Assembly (NCBI RefSeq): GCF_048266365.1
Contig: NZ_JBLWZP010000004.1
Coordinates: 62,001 to 126,000 of the forward strand
From: Galbibacter sp048266365
GTDB lineage: Bacteria > Bacteroidota > Bacteroidia > Flavobacteriales > Flavobacteriaceae
Length of the DNA: 64,000 nucleotides
Reading direction: 5' to 3'
Below are positions 1-8,036 of this stretch, in pieces; position 1 is the stretch's first letter, and each line of letters begins with the position of its first letter. The notes under the pieces were generated by a model. It was not told the origin of the DNA, searched no databases, and was given only the letters and a program-made list of their open reading frames with translations. The translations under genes and the position numbers were made by a program.

Positions 1-1674
1 TCCCGTATTACTTTAATACCTATTTTAATTTTAGCTCTTTCGGGCATTTACTTATCCCTGCTGCGCTTTGATATTATAACTGAAGAGCCCATTGTTCACG
101 ACATCGATTATGATTCCTTAAGTGAAACCCCACAAATTCCTTATCAGGATTTTGAACTTTTTAAAAACACCTCACTAAACCAACTTAAAGAATTAGAATA
201 CCCTTTTTCAGAATTTGTAGAAGACTACTATATCATTCGTCTTAAGGACAGGGAAGTGCTACTAAATCAATACACTGGCGGGGTGATTACTCAAAAGGGC
301 CAACCGGTAGTTCATACGGCTTCGAATTGGGCTACGATATTGCATACTGGAGATGGAAGTATCGTATGGAGTGTGATCCTCGGACTTGCTACGCTCAGCA
401 TACCATTTTTAATGGTCACTGGTTTTATTATTTATTTTAAGCGCCCGAGAAATCGTATCAAAAATAAATACGCTAAAAACGAAGCTGAGTACGTCATATT
501 AGTGGGTACGGAAGGAGGTACAACCTTGCAGTATGCTCAGGAATTTCATGAGAAATTATCAGAAGCCGGTAGACGAAGTTATCTGGCTCAGATGAACGAT
601 TACACTACTTTTGAAAAGATGAAGCAGCTTATAATCATCACTGCAACCTATGGGCAGGGTGAGGCTCCGATTAGTGCTAATCATTTTACAAAATTGCTCA
701 CCGAATGTCCACAGGCCAATTCTTTTACTTTTGCTGTAGTGGGCTTTGGATCGACCTCCTATCCTAAATTTTGTGAATTTGCCTATGAGGTTCACCAAGG
801 GCTTAAAGCGCTCGAAAATGCTAAGGCAAAACAAGAAGTCTTTACTGTAAATGACAAATCATTTGAAGCTTTTTCAAATTGGACCAGTGCGTGGGCTAAG
901 GAGGAAGGACTTAGCTTGCATCTGACCAAAAACAAAATTAAACTTCCTAAAAAACAAAGTACTGACTTCGTAGTGGTCAACCGCTTGACTAAGGAGGATA
1001 CTTTTCTGCTGACTTTAAAAAACACTAATGGGGTTAAAACGGCCTCAGGTGACCTATTGGCTATCACGCCAAAGGAGGATGGAAGAGAGCGTCTATATTC
1101 CATAGGTGATCTTGGACAGGGGACCGTAGCTATTAGCGTTAAAAAGCAACCCAACGGACTGTGCTCAAATTATTTGGGACAGCTCCAAGAAGGGGAGGTG
1201 CTCACTGGTGGTGTTGTAAAGAACCCTCATTTTCACCTGCCAAACAAAGCTAAGGAAACCGTGCTAATTGCCACTGGAACCGGTATCGGTCCATTTTTAG
1301 GAATGATCAACTCCAATACTTCCAATGGCAAGCCAAAACGTAAGCTACGTCTTTATTGGGGTGCTAGAACTCCTGAAGCTCTAGAGCTTTATGACTCCTT
1401 AATTAATCAGGCATTGTTTGAAAATAAACTGGATCGTTTTATACCGGCTTACTCACAGCTTCAATCGGAAAAGGTATATGTACAACACCTAATTAGGGAA
1501 GATGGGCAAGAGATAGCGAAAACCCTTAAATCTGGTGGTTGTGTTATGATCTGTGGATCCATTGCTATGCAGCGTGAGGTCATGAAAGAACTTCAAAACA
1601 TCTGCAATTGTTACCTCACCAAGGATCTAAGCCATTTCCAAAACAGGAAACAGATAAAAATGGATTGTTATTAG
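1..1674 (+). CDS. PepSY-TM / flavodoxin / FAD-NAD(P)H reductase fusion, 5' truncated
   Basis: The frame is open from the first base of the window, so this is the C-terminal 557 residues of a longer protein whose start lies upstream. Two membrane segments flank a PepSY-type periplasmic loop (about residues 3-20 and 120-141). A flavodoxin-like domain follows (about 163-300, with GTEGGTT and TYGQGEAP). The rest is a ferredoxin-NADP reductase-like module with the FAD motif RLYS (R364), the nucleotide motif GTGIGPF (about 426) and a C-terminal aromatic end (DCY), as in sulfite reductase and P450 reductase flavoproteins. Known relatives move electrons from NAD(P)H across or at the inner membrane, often linked to iron or siderophore reduction. 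That link is inference here because the upstream neighbours are not visible. An internal GTG at 256 is not a plausible start because it would remove the first membrane segment. Confidence 0.9.
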   Translation, partial: SRITLIPILILALSGIYLSLLRFDIITEEPIVHDIDYDSLSETPQIPYQDFELFKNTSLNQLKELEYPFSEFVEDYYIIRLKDREVLLNQYTGGVITQKGQPVVHTASNWATILHTGDGSIVWSVILGLATLSIPFLMVTGFIIYFKRPRNRIKNKYAKNEAEYVILVGTEGGTTLQYAQEFHEKLSEAGRRSYLAQMNDYTTFEKMKQLIIITATYGQGEAPISANHFTKLLTECPQANSFTFAVVGFGSTSYPKFCEFAYEVHQGLKALENAKAKQEVFTVNDKSFEAFSNWTSAWAKEEGLSLHLTKNKIKLPKKQSTDFVVVNRLTKEDTFLLTLKNTNGVKTASGDLLAITPKEDGRERLYSIGDLGQGTVAISVKKQPNGLCSNYLGQLQEGEVLTGGVVKNPHFHLPNKAKETVLIATGTGIGPFLGMINSNTSNGKPKRKLRLYWGARTPEALELYDSLINQALFENKLDRFIPAYSQLQSEKVYVQHLIREDGQEIAKTLKSGGCVMICGSIAMQREVMKELQNICNCYLTKDLSHFQNRKQIKMDCY

Positions 1675-1753
1675 TATACTTATTTTAATATAGAAAGGCA
1701 AAATCCCTAGGCTTAAAATAATCCAATTAAGTTGAAGATTAAGCTAAACGACA

Positions 1754-2179
1754 CTATTGAAGTGGCTTATCAATTTTTAGGATCTCCAATTGTTTCAGTT
1801 TCTTTGTCCAATTGGCATCGTCTGTTAAGATCTCTTCATTTTTATCCAGAATTAAATAACGTTCATATTTGGCCGGATATAGGGTATATAATTTTTGTTG
1901 TACATCCATGATATCTCCTAGTTTCATGCTCCTGGTTCCATAGATGCGATACACTAAATTCTCATTCTCCATGATAGAGTGATTATTAAGTATTCCGCTG
2001 ACATGTTTTTTAATATAGTCAGGAAGGATGTTGACATGGTTATTAATACTTACCGTTTTGTTTGGTGAAACCAAGATGTCAATATACAAGGGTTGATCAT
2101 TACCGCTTACATTATTTTGATTGTAGGCACTAAATGATAGGATCAGACTAAAGACTACGAAGATTGTTTTTTTGGTCAT
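1754..2179 (-). CDS. small exported hypothetical protein (ExbD-like?)
   Basis: A 141-residue protein with an N-terminal signal peptide (about residues 1-20, MTKKTIFVVFSLILSFSAYN) and no other membrane segment. The middle (LYIDILVSPNKTVSINN, then LGDIMDVQQKLYTLYP) faintly recalls the periplasmic domain of ExbD/TolR biopolymer transport proteins, which alternate short strands with a DVQQ-like helix. The resemblance is weak and the ExbD membrane anchor is replaced by a cleavable-looking signal. It is transcribed toward the preceding reductase gene (convergent, 79 bp apart) and lies 105 bp downstream of the next minus-strand gene, so the two may be co-transcribed. Function unknown. Confidence 0.6.
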   Translation of the reverse strand: MTKKTIFVVFSLILSFSAYNQNNVSGNDQPLYIDILVSPNKTVSINNHVNILPDYIKKHVSGILNNHSIMENENLVYRIYGTRSMKLGDIMDVQQKLYTLYPAKYERYLILDKNEEILTDDANWTKKLKQLEILKIDKPLQ

Positions 2180-2284
2180 TTTGATTGGTCTAATGAATTC
2201 GTATGGTGTTGTTCTTATCGAAGTTACAACATCTCAATTACGACAAAAATTAAACCAGATACCCAAAAGGCTAATTTTAAACAA

Positions 2285-2695
2285 CTATTTTATCTCCTTT
2301 AATTTAATAGTAACCAAACCAAATGCTCCACCGTAAGATCCATAAATTGCTTTGATCATCGGTGAATTCTCATACTTAAATGCTTCTACTTCATTGATCG
2401 GAATATTCTTTAGGTTTTTAGTTTGGATACGTTTAAGTTCTTGAGTGTCATTCTGAATTACGATCACATAATATTCTCCTTTCTCTATATTAGGTAAGGC
2501 TTTATTGTATAGTTTACTGGAATTTATATAGACGGATTCTACGAAGCTTTGCAAATCGTAGTTTTCCTTTTTCACCACGTCGGTAGTGCTATGGTCTACC
2601 GGAACTTTAGAGTAAGACGGTTTTATTTGGCAATATGCCGATCCACAAGAAAGGAGTAGGGCGGAAACTAGTAGTACTGTTTTAATTGTTTGCAT
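2285..2695 (-). CDS. small exported protein with a TonB-plug-like C-terminus
   Basis: A 136-residue protein with a signal peptide ending near LLSCGSAYC; a lipobox-like LLSC is possible. The last 40 residues (NEVEAFKYENSP, then AIYGSYGGAFGLVTIKLK) look like the end of the plug domain of TonB-dependent receptors, where the common pattern is 'I..VEVLK...AIYGS.GA.G.I.ITTK'. There is no room for a barrel, so this is a solitary plug-like module, as is also found fused to BlaR1-type peptidases in Bacteroidota. It lies upstream of the 1754-2179 gene on the same strand. The plug resemblance is read by eye; the function is not known. Confidence 0.6.
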   Translation of the reverse strand: MQTIKTVLLVSALLLSCGSAYCQIKPSYSKVPVDHSTTDVVKKENYDLQSFVESVYINSSKLYNKALPNIEKGEYYVIVIQNDTQELKRIQTKNLKNIPINEVEAFKYENSPMIKAIYGSYGGAFGLVTIKLKEIK

Positions 2696-2922
2696 TAAAT
2701 GGTTGTTTCTAGGTTGGTATTCGGTTTAATTTGTTAATTTCTTTTTGCAAGTCCAGATTGAGCGTAATATAAAGAGGGTAGGTGTAGGACTAGATCTTAC
2801 AATTCTTGTTTTTTTTATCAAATTAATTTAATTATTACAATTGGAATATTATGGTAAATATTAAGAATTCACATGAAATTTAGTTCAAATACTATATTGT
2901 TGTTTTTAGTTAATTTCAATAA

Positions 2923-3285
2923 TTACTTTTTGCTTTCATTCAACCTAGCCTGCAATCCAATAAGCTGTTCAATTTCAATTTTTGGAATAACTTGATTAAA
3001 CTTGATTTGAATGGTCTTTTTACCAGTTTTATACCCTTTTTTTTCTAAGGTTTCTCTGATTTCTGCGGTTAATGAATCTATACCAAAACTCACATGCTTC
3101 TTAGCTAGAGAAAAACCAGCCAAAACTCCATGATATTTATAAATAGGAACATTCCAACTTATACCGCCTTCAGCTTTAGGCTCAGTCGATTCAATGAGAT
3201 CGCTTAAGCTTATCATAATTTCTCTCGATTCTTCAGGAGCATCCATGATAAACTCCTCAATAGTATTTGGTTTTGAATAAGTCAT
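2923..3285 (-). CDS. DUF1801 domain protein
   Basis: A 120-residue soluble protein matching the DUF1801 / YdhG-like family: a start with 'TIEEFI...PEESREIMISLSDLI', then GGISWNVPIYKYHG, and KHVSFGI in the central strand. Members are small SRPBCC-neighbour proteins, some called iron chaperones, without a settled role. Its ATG overlaps the DoxX stop by 4 bp (ATGA), so it is the last gene of the operon that starts at 4471. The context (ArsR repressor, SRPBCC, DoxX) is a common bacterial set. Confidence 0.85.
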   Translation of the reverse strand: MTYSKPNTIEEFIMDAPEESREIMISLSDLIESTEPKAEGGISWNVPIYKYHGVLAGFSLAKKHVSFGIDSLTAEIRETLEKKGYKTGKKTIQIKFNQVIPKIEIEQLIGLQARLNESKK

Positions 3286-3671
3286 GCTTGCTGTTTTTTT
3301 AAAGTTCGACTTATTGGCCTAAAATACCAGGATACAATGATTAGAAGTAGGAGTAAGGTAGGGCCAAAAAGAGTTATAGGGTCATCTCCAATGGCTAAGT
3401 GCGAAATAATAGCACCTGTCATTGCGAAGAAAAAACCAGCATAAGCCCATTCCTTTAATACAGCATTTTTCGGAATTAACACAGCAATTACCCCTAATAG
3501 TTTCCAGATGCCGAGTATGCTTAGCAAGTAGATAGGATATCCCAGTTTTTCCATACTAGCTACCTCCTTTTCCATTTGGAATATCTGTACAATCCCAGTG
3601 GATAGCATTCCTAATGAAAGCCATGCAGTGGCAACCCAATAGATTACTTTATTTGTTTTAGTTGTGGTCAT
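3282..3671 (-). CDS. DoxX family membrane protein
   Basis: A 129-residue protein with four predicted membrane helices (about residues 10-30, 45-65, 72-92 and 98-118) and the DoxX-type pattern (STGIVQIFQM in helix 1, KLLGVIAVLIP, EWAYAGFFFAMTGAIISHL). DoxX-like proteins are four-helix inner-membrane proteins of uncertain biochemical role, often next to SRPBCC and ArsR genes. It starts 6 bp after the SRPBCC stop and overlaps the DUF1801 start by 4 bp, so translation is probably coupled. Confidence 0.85.
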   Translation of the reverse strand: MTTTKTNKVIYWVATAWLSLGMLSTGIVQIFQMEKEVASMEKLGYPIYLLSILGIWKLLGVIAVLIPKNAVLKEWAYAGFFFAMTGAIISHLAIGDDPITLFGPTLLLLLIIVSWYFRPISRTLKKQQA

Positions 3672-3677
3672 AATGAT

Positions 3678-4142
3678 TTAGATTAAGTTGGTTATAATAT
3701 CTTCTAATTTCTGGTGAGCCATATTTATCCCGTACTCAAATGGAAGTTTTAATTGTTCAGCACGATGTTTCTCAGACTGGTAAATAATGTGCATTGTTAG
3801 TTTACTTGTGCCGTCAGTAAGGCTCTCAAACTTCATAAATTCCAGCTGTACACCAATGGGTGTGTTCTCCATTTCAAAAGTTCTCACAATTTCTTGGTTT
3901 ATTAGCACCTTGTGGATTGTTCCATTAGCTTTAAACATAACCTGGCCATTATGAGAGGTCTCAAACTCGTAATAGCCATGATTTCTATTCTCAAACTTGA
4001 TAACCTTGGTTCCCATCCATTGCTCTACGAGCTCGGGCTCTGAATAAGCTTTGTAAAGCAATTCAACGGGTAAGTTAAATTCCCGTATAATTTGAAGATC
4101 TTGCTTGCCTTCTTGTGCATTAATTTTAGTTTTTTGTTCCAT
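3678..4142 (-). CDS. SRPBCC (AHSA1-like) domain protein
   Basis: A 154-residue protein of the START/Bet v1-like SRPBCC superfamily, activator-of-Hsp90 subtype. It shows the N-terminal strand and helix 'REFNLPVELLYKAYSEPELVEQWMG', the long beta sheet in the middle, and the C-terminal helix preceded by a GINMAHQKLEDII segment. Such proteins bind hydrophobic ligands in a cavity; the ligand here is unknown. It begins 2 bp after the stop of the ArsR-type repressor, which probably controls it. Confidence 0.88.
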   Translation of the reverse strand: MEQKTKINAQEGKQDLQIIREFNLPVELLYKAYSEPELVEQWMGTKVIKFENRNHGYYEFETSHNGQVMFKANGTIHKVLINQEIVRTFEMENTPIGVQLEFMKFESLTDGTSKLTMHIIYQSEKHRAEQLKLPFEYGINMAHQKLEDIITNLI

Positions 4143-4144
4143 AA

Positions 4145-4471
4145 TTATTTAGTTTTTGATTGGTGGTTTTTCATAATGGATTCCAATTTATTGAAACGAT
4201 CATCCCATAGTTTTCTGAAAGGCTCTATAAAATCTGCAATATCCTTCATGCCTTCAGGGTTTAATTGATAGTAAATTTCTCTTCCATTTTGCTCCTGGTT
4301 TAGGAGCTCGCATTCCGTTAGGATCTGAATGTGCTTCGATATGGTTTGCCTAGAATAGTCAAAGTTTGCAGCAATGGCTGTAGGTGTCAATGCTTGTAAT
4401 GCCACCAAAGATATGATGGCTCGTCTAGTAGGGTCGGCGATGGCCTGGAAAACGTCTCTTCTTAATTTCAT
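4145..4471 (-). CDS. ArsR-family winged-helix repressor
   Basis: A 108-residue regulator. The ATG at 4471 is chosen over a TTG 21 bp upstream because the protein then begins with the family-typical MKLRRDVFQAIADPTRR. The winged helix spans about residues 10-85 (ALTPTAIAANFDYSRQTISKHIQIL is the recognition region; the wing is NGREIYYQLNP). It has no cysteine pair of the metal-sensing kind in the DNA-binding helix (no ELCVCDL motif), so metal sensing is unlikely. It is the first gene of the four-gene operon ending at 2923 and probably represses its own promoter, whose -10 box lies between the arms of an inverted repeat. Confidence 0.9.
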   Translation of the reverse strand: MKLRRDVFQAIADPTRRAIISLVALQALTPTAIAANFDYSRQTISKHIQILTECELLNQEQNGREIYYQLNPEGMKDIADFIEPFRKLWDDRFNKLESIMKNHQSKTK

Positions 4472-4483
4472 TATGCATCTATT

Positions 4484-4521
4484 TGACTGCAAATATAAAC
4501 GCAGTCATTTGATTGCGCAAA
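4484..4521 (-). promoter_or_regulatory. promoter and operator of the ArsR-SRPBCC-DoxX-DUF1801 operon
   Basis: On the minus strand TTTG (4521-4518), a 20-base spacer and TATATTTG (4497-4490) match the Bacteroidota promoter TTTG-N19/21-TAnnTTTG. The arms TGACTGC (4484-4490) and GCAGTCA (4501-4507) form a perfect 7-bp inverted repeat with a 10-bp centre that encloses the -10 box, as expected for an autoregulatory operator. The start codon at 4471 is 18 bp downstream of the -10 box. Confidence 0.7.
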
Positions 4522-4646
4522 TTTTTTGTAATTTTTTTTTAAACACCAGAAATAAATTAGGAAGCTAACAGCAAGAATCGGGTTTAATGTAGTTAAGCCT
4601 AAAGCTATTTTTGAACCTTAGTATTAAACAAATAAAAATAGAACCC

Positions 4647-5288
4647 ATGCATCAGACTTGTAACCCCGCCATCCTTTATTTTGGAACACCAGTAGTTCTA
4701 ATAAGCTCAACCAACGAAGATGGTACTATTAATATAGCACCGATGTCTTCCATCTTTTGGCTTGGGTGGCGATGTATCATAGGGATGAGTAGATCATCAA
4801 AAACTGTTGAAAATTTAATTAGAGAAAAAGAATGTGTTCTTAACCTTCCTTCAGTAAATGAAGTAAACGCCGTTGATAAATTAGCTTTAACAACGGGAAC
4901 TAAAAATGTTCCCTTAGGAAAACAAGAAAAAGGCTATAACTATGTGCCTAATAAATTTGAAATTGCCGGATTAACACCTATGGATTCAGAAGTGGTTTCA
5001 CCACCTGGTATTTTGGAATGTCCAGTATTCCTAGAAGCAATTGTGAAAGAGATACATCCAATTGGGAAGGACAATGAAAAAATGAGGGGTAGGATAGTCA
5101 ATATTGAATTAGAAATTGTAAACGTGAGAGTTGATACCGAAATCCTTAAAGAAGGACAATCCAATCAAATTGATCCCGACAAGTGGAAGCCACTTATTAT
5201 GAGCTTCCAACACTTTTATGGGTTAGGAGATCAGGTCCATCCCTCGAGGTTGGCAGACATTCCGGAAAGACTTTATAAAATGAGCTGA
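4647..5288 (+). CDS. flavin reductase-like (FMN-binding split barrel) protein
   Basis: A 213-residue protein of the flavin reductase family. It has PAILYFGTPVVLISSTNEDGTINIAPMSSIFW at the start (the typical 'p.v.l.s....g..niap.s'), then FMN-binding-type segments (MSRSSKTVENLIREKECVLNLP). The family binds FMN and either reduces flavin with NAD(P)H or acts as a flavin-dependent oxidoreductase; the substrate is not clear. The ATG at 4647 is preferred to a TTG at 4611, because the region between has no conserved look and the ATG follows an A-rich leader. It reads away from the ArsR operon. A hairpin 93 bp after its stop may be its terminator. Confidence 0.85.
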   Translation: MHQTCNPAILYFGTPVVLISSTNEDGTINIAPMSSIFWLGWRCIIGMSRSSKTVENLIREKECVLNLPSVNEVNAVDKLALTTGTKNVPLGKQEKGYNYVPNKFEIAGLTPMDSEVVSPPGILECPVFLEAIVKEIHPIGKDNEKMRGRIVNIELEIVNVRVDTEILKEGQSNQIDPDKWKPLIMSFQHFYGLGDQVHPSRLADIPERLYKMS

Positions 5289-5380
5289 TTGTAAAACTAT
5301 CCTCTAGTGAAAACCATGTTTAGGATTAATTTAATTCTCCATATAAATATAGACTTAAAGAGATAGCTTCTGAGAACTAT

Positions 5381-5429
5381 AAAGCATAATAGTCCCACCA
5401 GTTTACGGGATACTCCCCTATTATGCTTT
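5381..5429 (+). terminator. hairpin after the flavin reductase gene
   Basis: AAAGCATAATAG (5381-5392) pairs perfectly with CTATTATGCTTT (5418-5429), a 12-bp stem around a 25-base loop. It ends in a short T-run. Probable factor-independent terminator of the 4647-5288 gene, though the loop is long. Confidence 0.45.
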
Positions 5430-5460
5430 TGGAGCGTATGATCAATCATTAGAGGCTTAA

Positions 5461-5620
5461 AATTTACTTCAGGGCGTTAAATACCACGATAACTACACTT
5501 ATTTAAAAGAACTTCCTGAAGAACAAAAGGCACTTGTTAATACCCCTAGACATAAAGATTTTAAAGCCATAAATTTTTCGGGCACACACAATCCTGAATT
5601 CATATTTTACACCAAGTAAA
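5461..5620 (+). pseudogene. C-terminal remnant of an unidentified gene
   Basis: After an in-frame TAA at 5458-5460 the frame stays open for 52 codons to a TAA at 5618-5620. It reads like protein, with charged helices and no low complexity (GVKYHDNYTYLKELPEEQKA, then RHKDFKAINFSGTHNPEF). No start codon lies in the open part, and the upstream sequence in the same frame is stopped. I take it as the 3' end of a gene whose front has been lost. I do not recognise the family. Confidence 0.35.
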
Positions 5621-5718
5621 ACTAATGCTACAATCAGTTTCTTGAATTCCTACGAGTACAAAAGGATAGAAACTTCCATTTACAAAAAATATATAGTTTT
5701 CTTCTTATTTAAAAAACA

Positions 5719-5760
5719 GGGCTGATTGTTCTAATAAAAGATCGAACCAGCCCATTTTTT
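5719..5760 (+). terminator. terminator hairpin
   Basis: GGGCTG (5719-5724) pairs with CAGCCC (5748-5753), and the stem extends inward with TTGTTC against GAAC. Six T's follow (5755-5760). A standard factor-independent terminator, about 100 bp after the gene remnant, which it probably once served. Confidence 0.65.
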
Positions 5761-5940
5761 ATTAAAGATATTCCCGTCGAATAATAACATGGAATACAGT
5801 CAAATTTGACTGGACACATTTTTAGAAATTAACTAATTTAGTGATTCATTTAAATCACCTATTTGTTAAACTATGATTAGGTACTACACATACGCCCTAA
5901 GCTCTTGGATATTCGTGATTTTGAATATGGATCAATTAAT

Positions 5941-6729
5941 ATGATAACAATAGACAAAATAGAAACGATTTCAGATTTTACGCCAAAGCGTATAAAGAGA
6001 TATCTGTTTCTATGGTGTAGCCAAGGATCTATTTCTATCATGGTTGATGATAAATTATTAACTCTAACCAAAAACCAAGTATTAACAATCACCTCTGGTC
6101 AATACCATTATTTTCAATCTACGCTAGAAGGCAAAGGTTATGCACTTAGCTTTACCCTGGACTATATCTGTAAAACTGATAAGGATATTGAATTGATTTT
6201 TCAGAACAGTCTCTTTTGCCATTTTGATTACAATGAAATCATTGACATTAATAATCCTAAAGAAATCAGTTCACTCCTCCACAAAATAGAGCAAGAGTAC
6301 CAGGAAAAACCATTCCAGTATTTAGAGTCCATCCACTCTCGGATTGAACTATTACTATTTGAAGTGAACCGTTCGAAGATTGAAAATGGGGGAGAGGTGT
6401 GGAAGCCAGATTCCTTATTTCTACAATTTCTGGAGTTTGTTCGTAATAACTTTGAAAGTAACCTACCATTAAAAGAAATTGCACACCGGTTAAATACCAC
6501 AGAATTAAAGCTAACGGAATTAGCCAAACTTCATGCTGGTAAAACAGCCCAGAATGTGATTTACGGTTTAATCATATCAGAAGCAAAACGCAAGCTGCAG
6601 TACGAAGAAAAGAGTATTAAGGAAATCTCTTTTGATCTTGGTTTTAAGGATCCATACTACTTCTCAAAATTTTTTAAAAATCACACCGAGGCTTCCCCTT
6701 CGGAATACCTAAAAGGACTTCGATTCTAA
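5941..6729 (+). CDS. AraC-family transcriptional regulator
   Basis: A 262-residue regulator with an N-terminal cupin-like sensing domain (about residues 1-130) and a C-terminal double helix-turn-helix (about 165-260: LPLKEIAHRLNTTELKLTELAKLHAG, then SIKEISFDLGFKDPYYFSKFFKNHTEASPSEY). The second HTH has the canonical GF.D..YFS..FK pattern. The ATG at 5941 is taken instead of a TTG at 5905. The next genes on the same strand (DJ-1/PfpI and cupin, from 6809) begin 79 bp later and are its likely targets. The signal it senses is unknown. Confidence 0.88.
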   Translation: MITIDKIETISDFTPKRIKRYLFLWCSQGSISIMVDDKLLTLTKNQVLTITSGQYHYFQSTLEGKGYALSFTLDYICKTDKDIELIFQNSLFCHFDYNEIIDINNPKEISSLLHKIEQEYQEKPFQYLESIHSRIELLLFEVNRSKIENGGEVWKPDSLFLQFLEFVRNNFESNLPLKEIAHRLNTTELKLTELAKLHAGKTAQNVIYGLIISEAKRKLQYEEKSIKEISFDLGFKDPYYFSKFFKNHTEASPSEYLKGLRF

Positions 6730-6808
6730 ATCTTCCATCATATTCTCAGGATTCTCCATTTTTTGATCTCTTGATATTTCTGAATTTTGTTTCATCAAAT
6801 CATAACAG

Positions 6809-7495
6809 ATGAAATTAATAGTAATCGCGGCTTATTGTTTAGCCATTTTGGTCAGCCAAAACATAACGCCTAAAAATCAAATTAAAATGGAGAATCAAGA
6901 GATCAATGGGCTACCTAAAATCGGTATCCTCGTATTTGAAGGCTTTTTAGCCAATGAAGTTGATGCACCTTTAGATGTGTTTACGAAAGCTAACAAGGAA
7001 GGGAAACCTTTGTTTAATGTCTTTCTGGTTGCAGAAGAAATAACTCCGTACATAAGTGAAGAAGGTTTGATAGTGGTTCCAGATGTTAACATTGTAGAAT
7101 GTCTGGATTTAGATCTACTTGTAGTACCAAGCTCAATGACCCCTGACAAAGAGACTCAGAATTCTGCATTAATTCGTTTTATTCAAAAGCAGCATAATAA
7201 AACGGATTATACAACCGGCCATTGTGCAGGAGCATTTCTATTAGGAGAAGCTGGTATAGCCGATGGAAAACAAATTGTAACCTATTGTGGAGGAAGTCAA
7301 AGTTTACAATTAGATTATCCTTCTTTGTTAGCACAAGATGATAGTGTAAACTCCGTAGTGATGGATGGTAAAATTATGTCATCCAATGGGAATCTTGTAA
7401 GCTATTTAGGTTCTCTGGATTTATTGGAGAAAATGGCGGGTAAAGAACAACGAACATTAGTTGAAGAGGAATTACTAATACATAAATTGAAGTAA
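6809..7495 (+). CDS. DJ-1/PfpI family protein, exported
   Basis: A 228-residue protein with a signal-like start (MKLIVIAAYCLAILVSQN) followed by a DJ-1/PfpI domain from about residue 38 (KIGILVFEGFLANEVDAPLD). The nucleophile-elbow region reads TTGHCAGAFLLGEAG, with Cys where the family has its reactive cysteine and His just before it. The usual acidic partner is plausible in FEGFLANEVDAP. Members act as chaperones, glyoxalases or amidases, or as the sensory part of AraC fusions. Here the AraC protein is encoded separately just upstream, which resembles a split of that fusion. The cupin gene follows after 2 bp. Confidence 0.85.
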   Translation: MKLIVIAAYCLAILVSQNITPKNQIKMENQEINGLPKIGILVFEGFLANEVDAPLDVFTKANKEGKPLFNVFLVAEEITPYISEEGLIVVPDVNIVECLDLDLLVVPSSMTPDKETQNSALIRFIQKQHNKTDYTTGHCAGAFLLGEAGIADGKQIVTYCGGSQSLQLDYPSLLAQDDSVNSVVMDGKIMSSNGNLVSYLGSLDLLEKMAGKEQRTLVEEELLIHKLK

Positions 7496-7497
7496 AA

Positions 7498-7857
7498 ATG
7501 GACATCAAAAATTATATTACTAGAAGTGAACAACAAAACTGGGAACCTCTTATAGAGAATGGGTTTAATTACCAGGGAATCTTTGTAAAATCCTTGCAAT
7601 TTGATAAAGCCACAAATCGTTCTAAAGCTATTTTATTAAAATTTGAAAAGGGAGCTTCTTATCCATACCATATCCATCCAGAAGGGGAGGAGATCCTTGT
7701 ATTAGAAGGAAGTTGTGAGATTCACACGGAGACCTTAGAAAAAGGAGACTATCTCTTTACACCACCTTCTGGAAAACACAGTGTAACATCAACAACTGGT
7801 TGTGTGTTATTTCTGTCCATACCGGCAGAGGTGGTATTGATACCAGAAGGAGAGTAG
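7498..7857 (+). CDS. cupin-domain protein (ChrR-like)
   Basis: A 119-residue single-domain cupin. The motif YPYHIHPEGEEILVLEGSCEIHTETLEKGDYLFTPPSGKHSV gives the metal ligands H, H, E and a later H. It resembles the C-terminal cupin of ChrR-type anti-sigma factors (F.KGASYPYHIHPEGEEILVLEG). It starts 2 bp after the DJ-1/PfpI stop and is surely co-transcribed. Probably binds a divalent metal; the substrate or partner is unknown. Confidence 0.85.
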   Translation: MDIKNYITRSEQQNWEPLIENGFNYQGIFVKSLQFDKATNRSKAILLKFEKGASYPYHIHPEGEEILVLEGSCEIHTETLEKGDYLFTPPSGKHSVTSTTGCVLFLSIPAEVVLIPEGE

Positions 7858-7928
7858 TGTGAAAAATTAATGCTTTCTTATTTGTTTTTTAGCACAATTC
7901 TTAGCTACAGTGATAGTAACAACTTTTA

Positions 7929-7956
7929 AATTGGGGTTGAGTTTTCAATCCCAATT
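7929..7956. terminator. bidirectional terminator between cupin and GntR genes
   Basis: AATTGGGGTTGA (7929-7940) pairs with TCAATCCCAATT (7945-7956), a 12-bp stem with one G-T pair and a 4-base loop, lying between two convergent genes. Confidence 0.6.
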
Positions 7957-8036
7957 AGTTTAGGTGTTTAATTTTAGGAAGATCATCGTAATTATTTATA
8001 AGGTAATTACAATCGCAGTTATAATCTGAATTAACA

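Larger units (their letters stand above)
5289..5940. other. intergenic region with a gene remnant and two hairpins
   Basis: No intact gene is seen in these 652 bp. They hold a terminator-like hairpin (5381-5429), a short coding remnant (5461-5620) and a second hairpin with a T-tract (5719-5760). The last part leads to the AraC-type gene; no consensus promoter was found in it. Confidence 0.6.
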
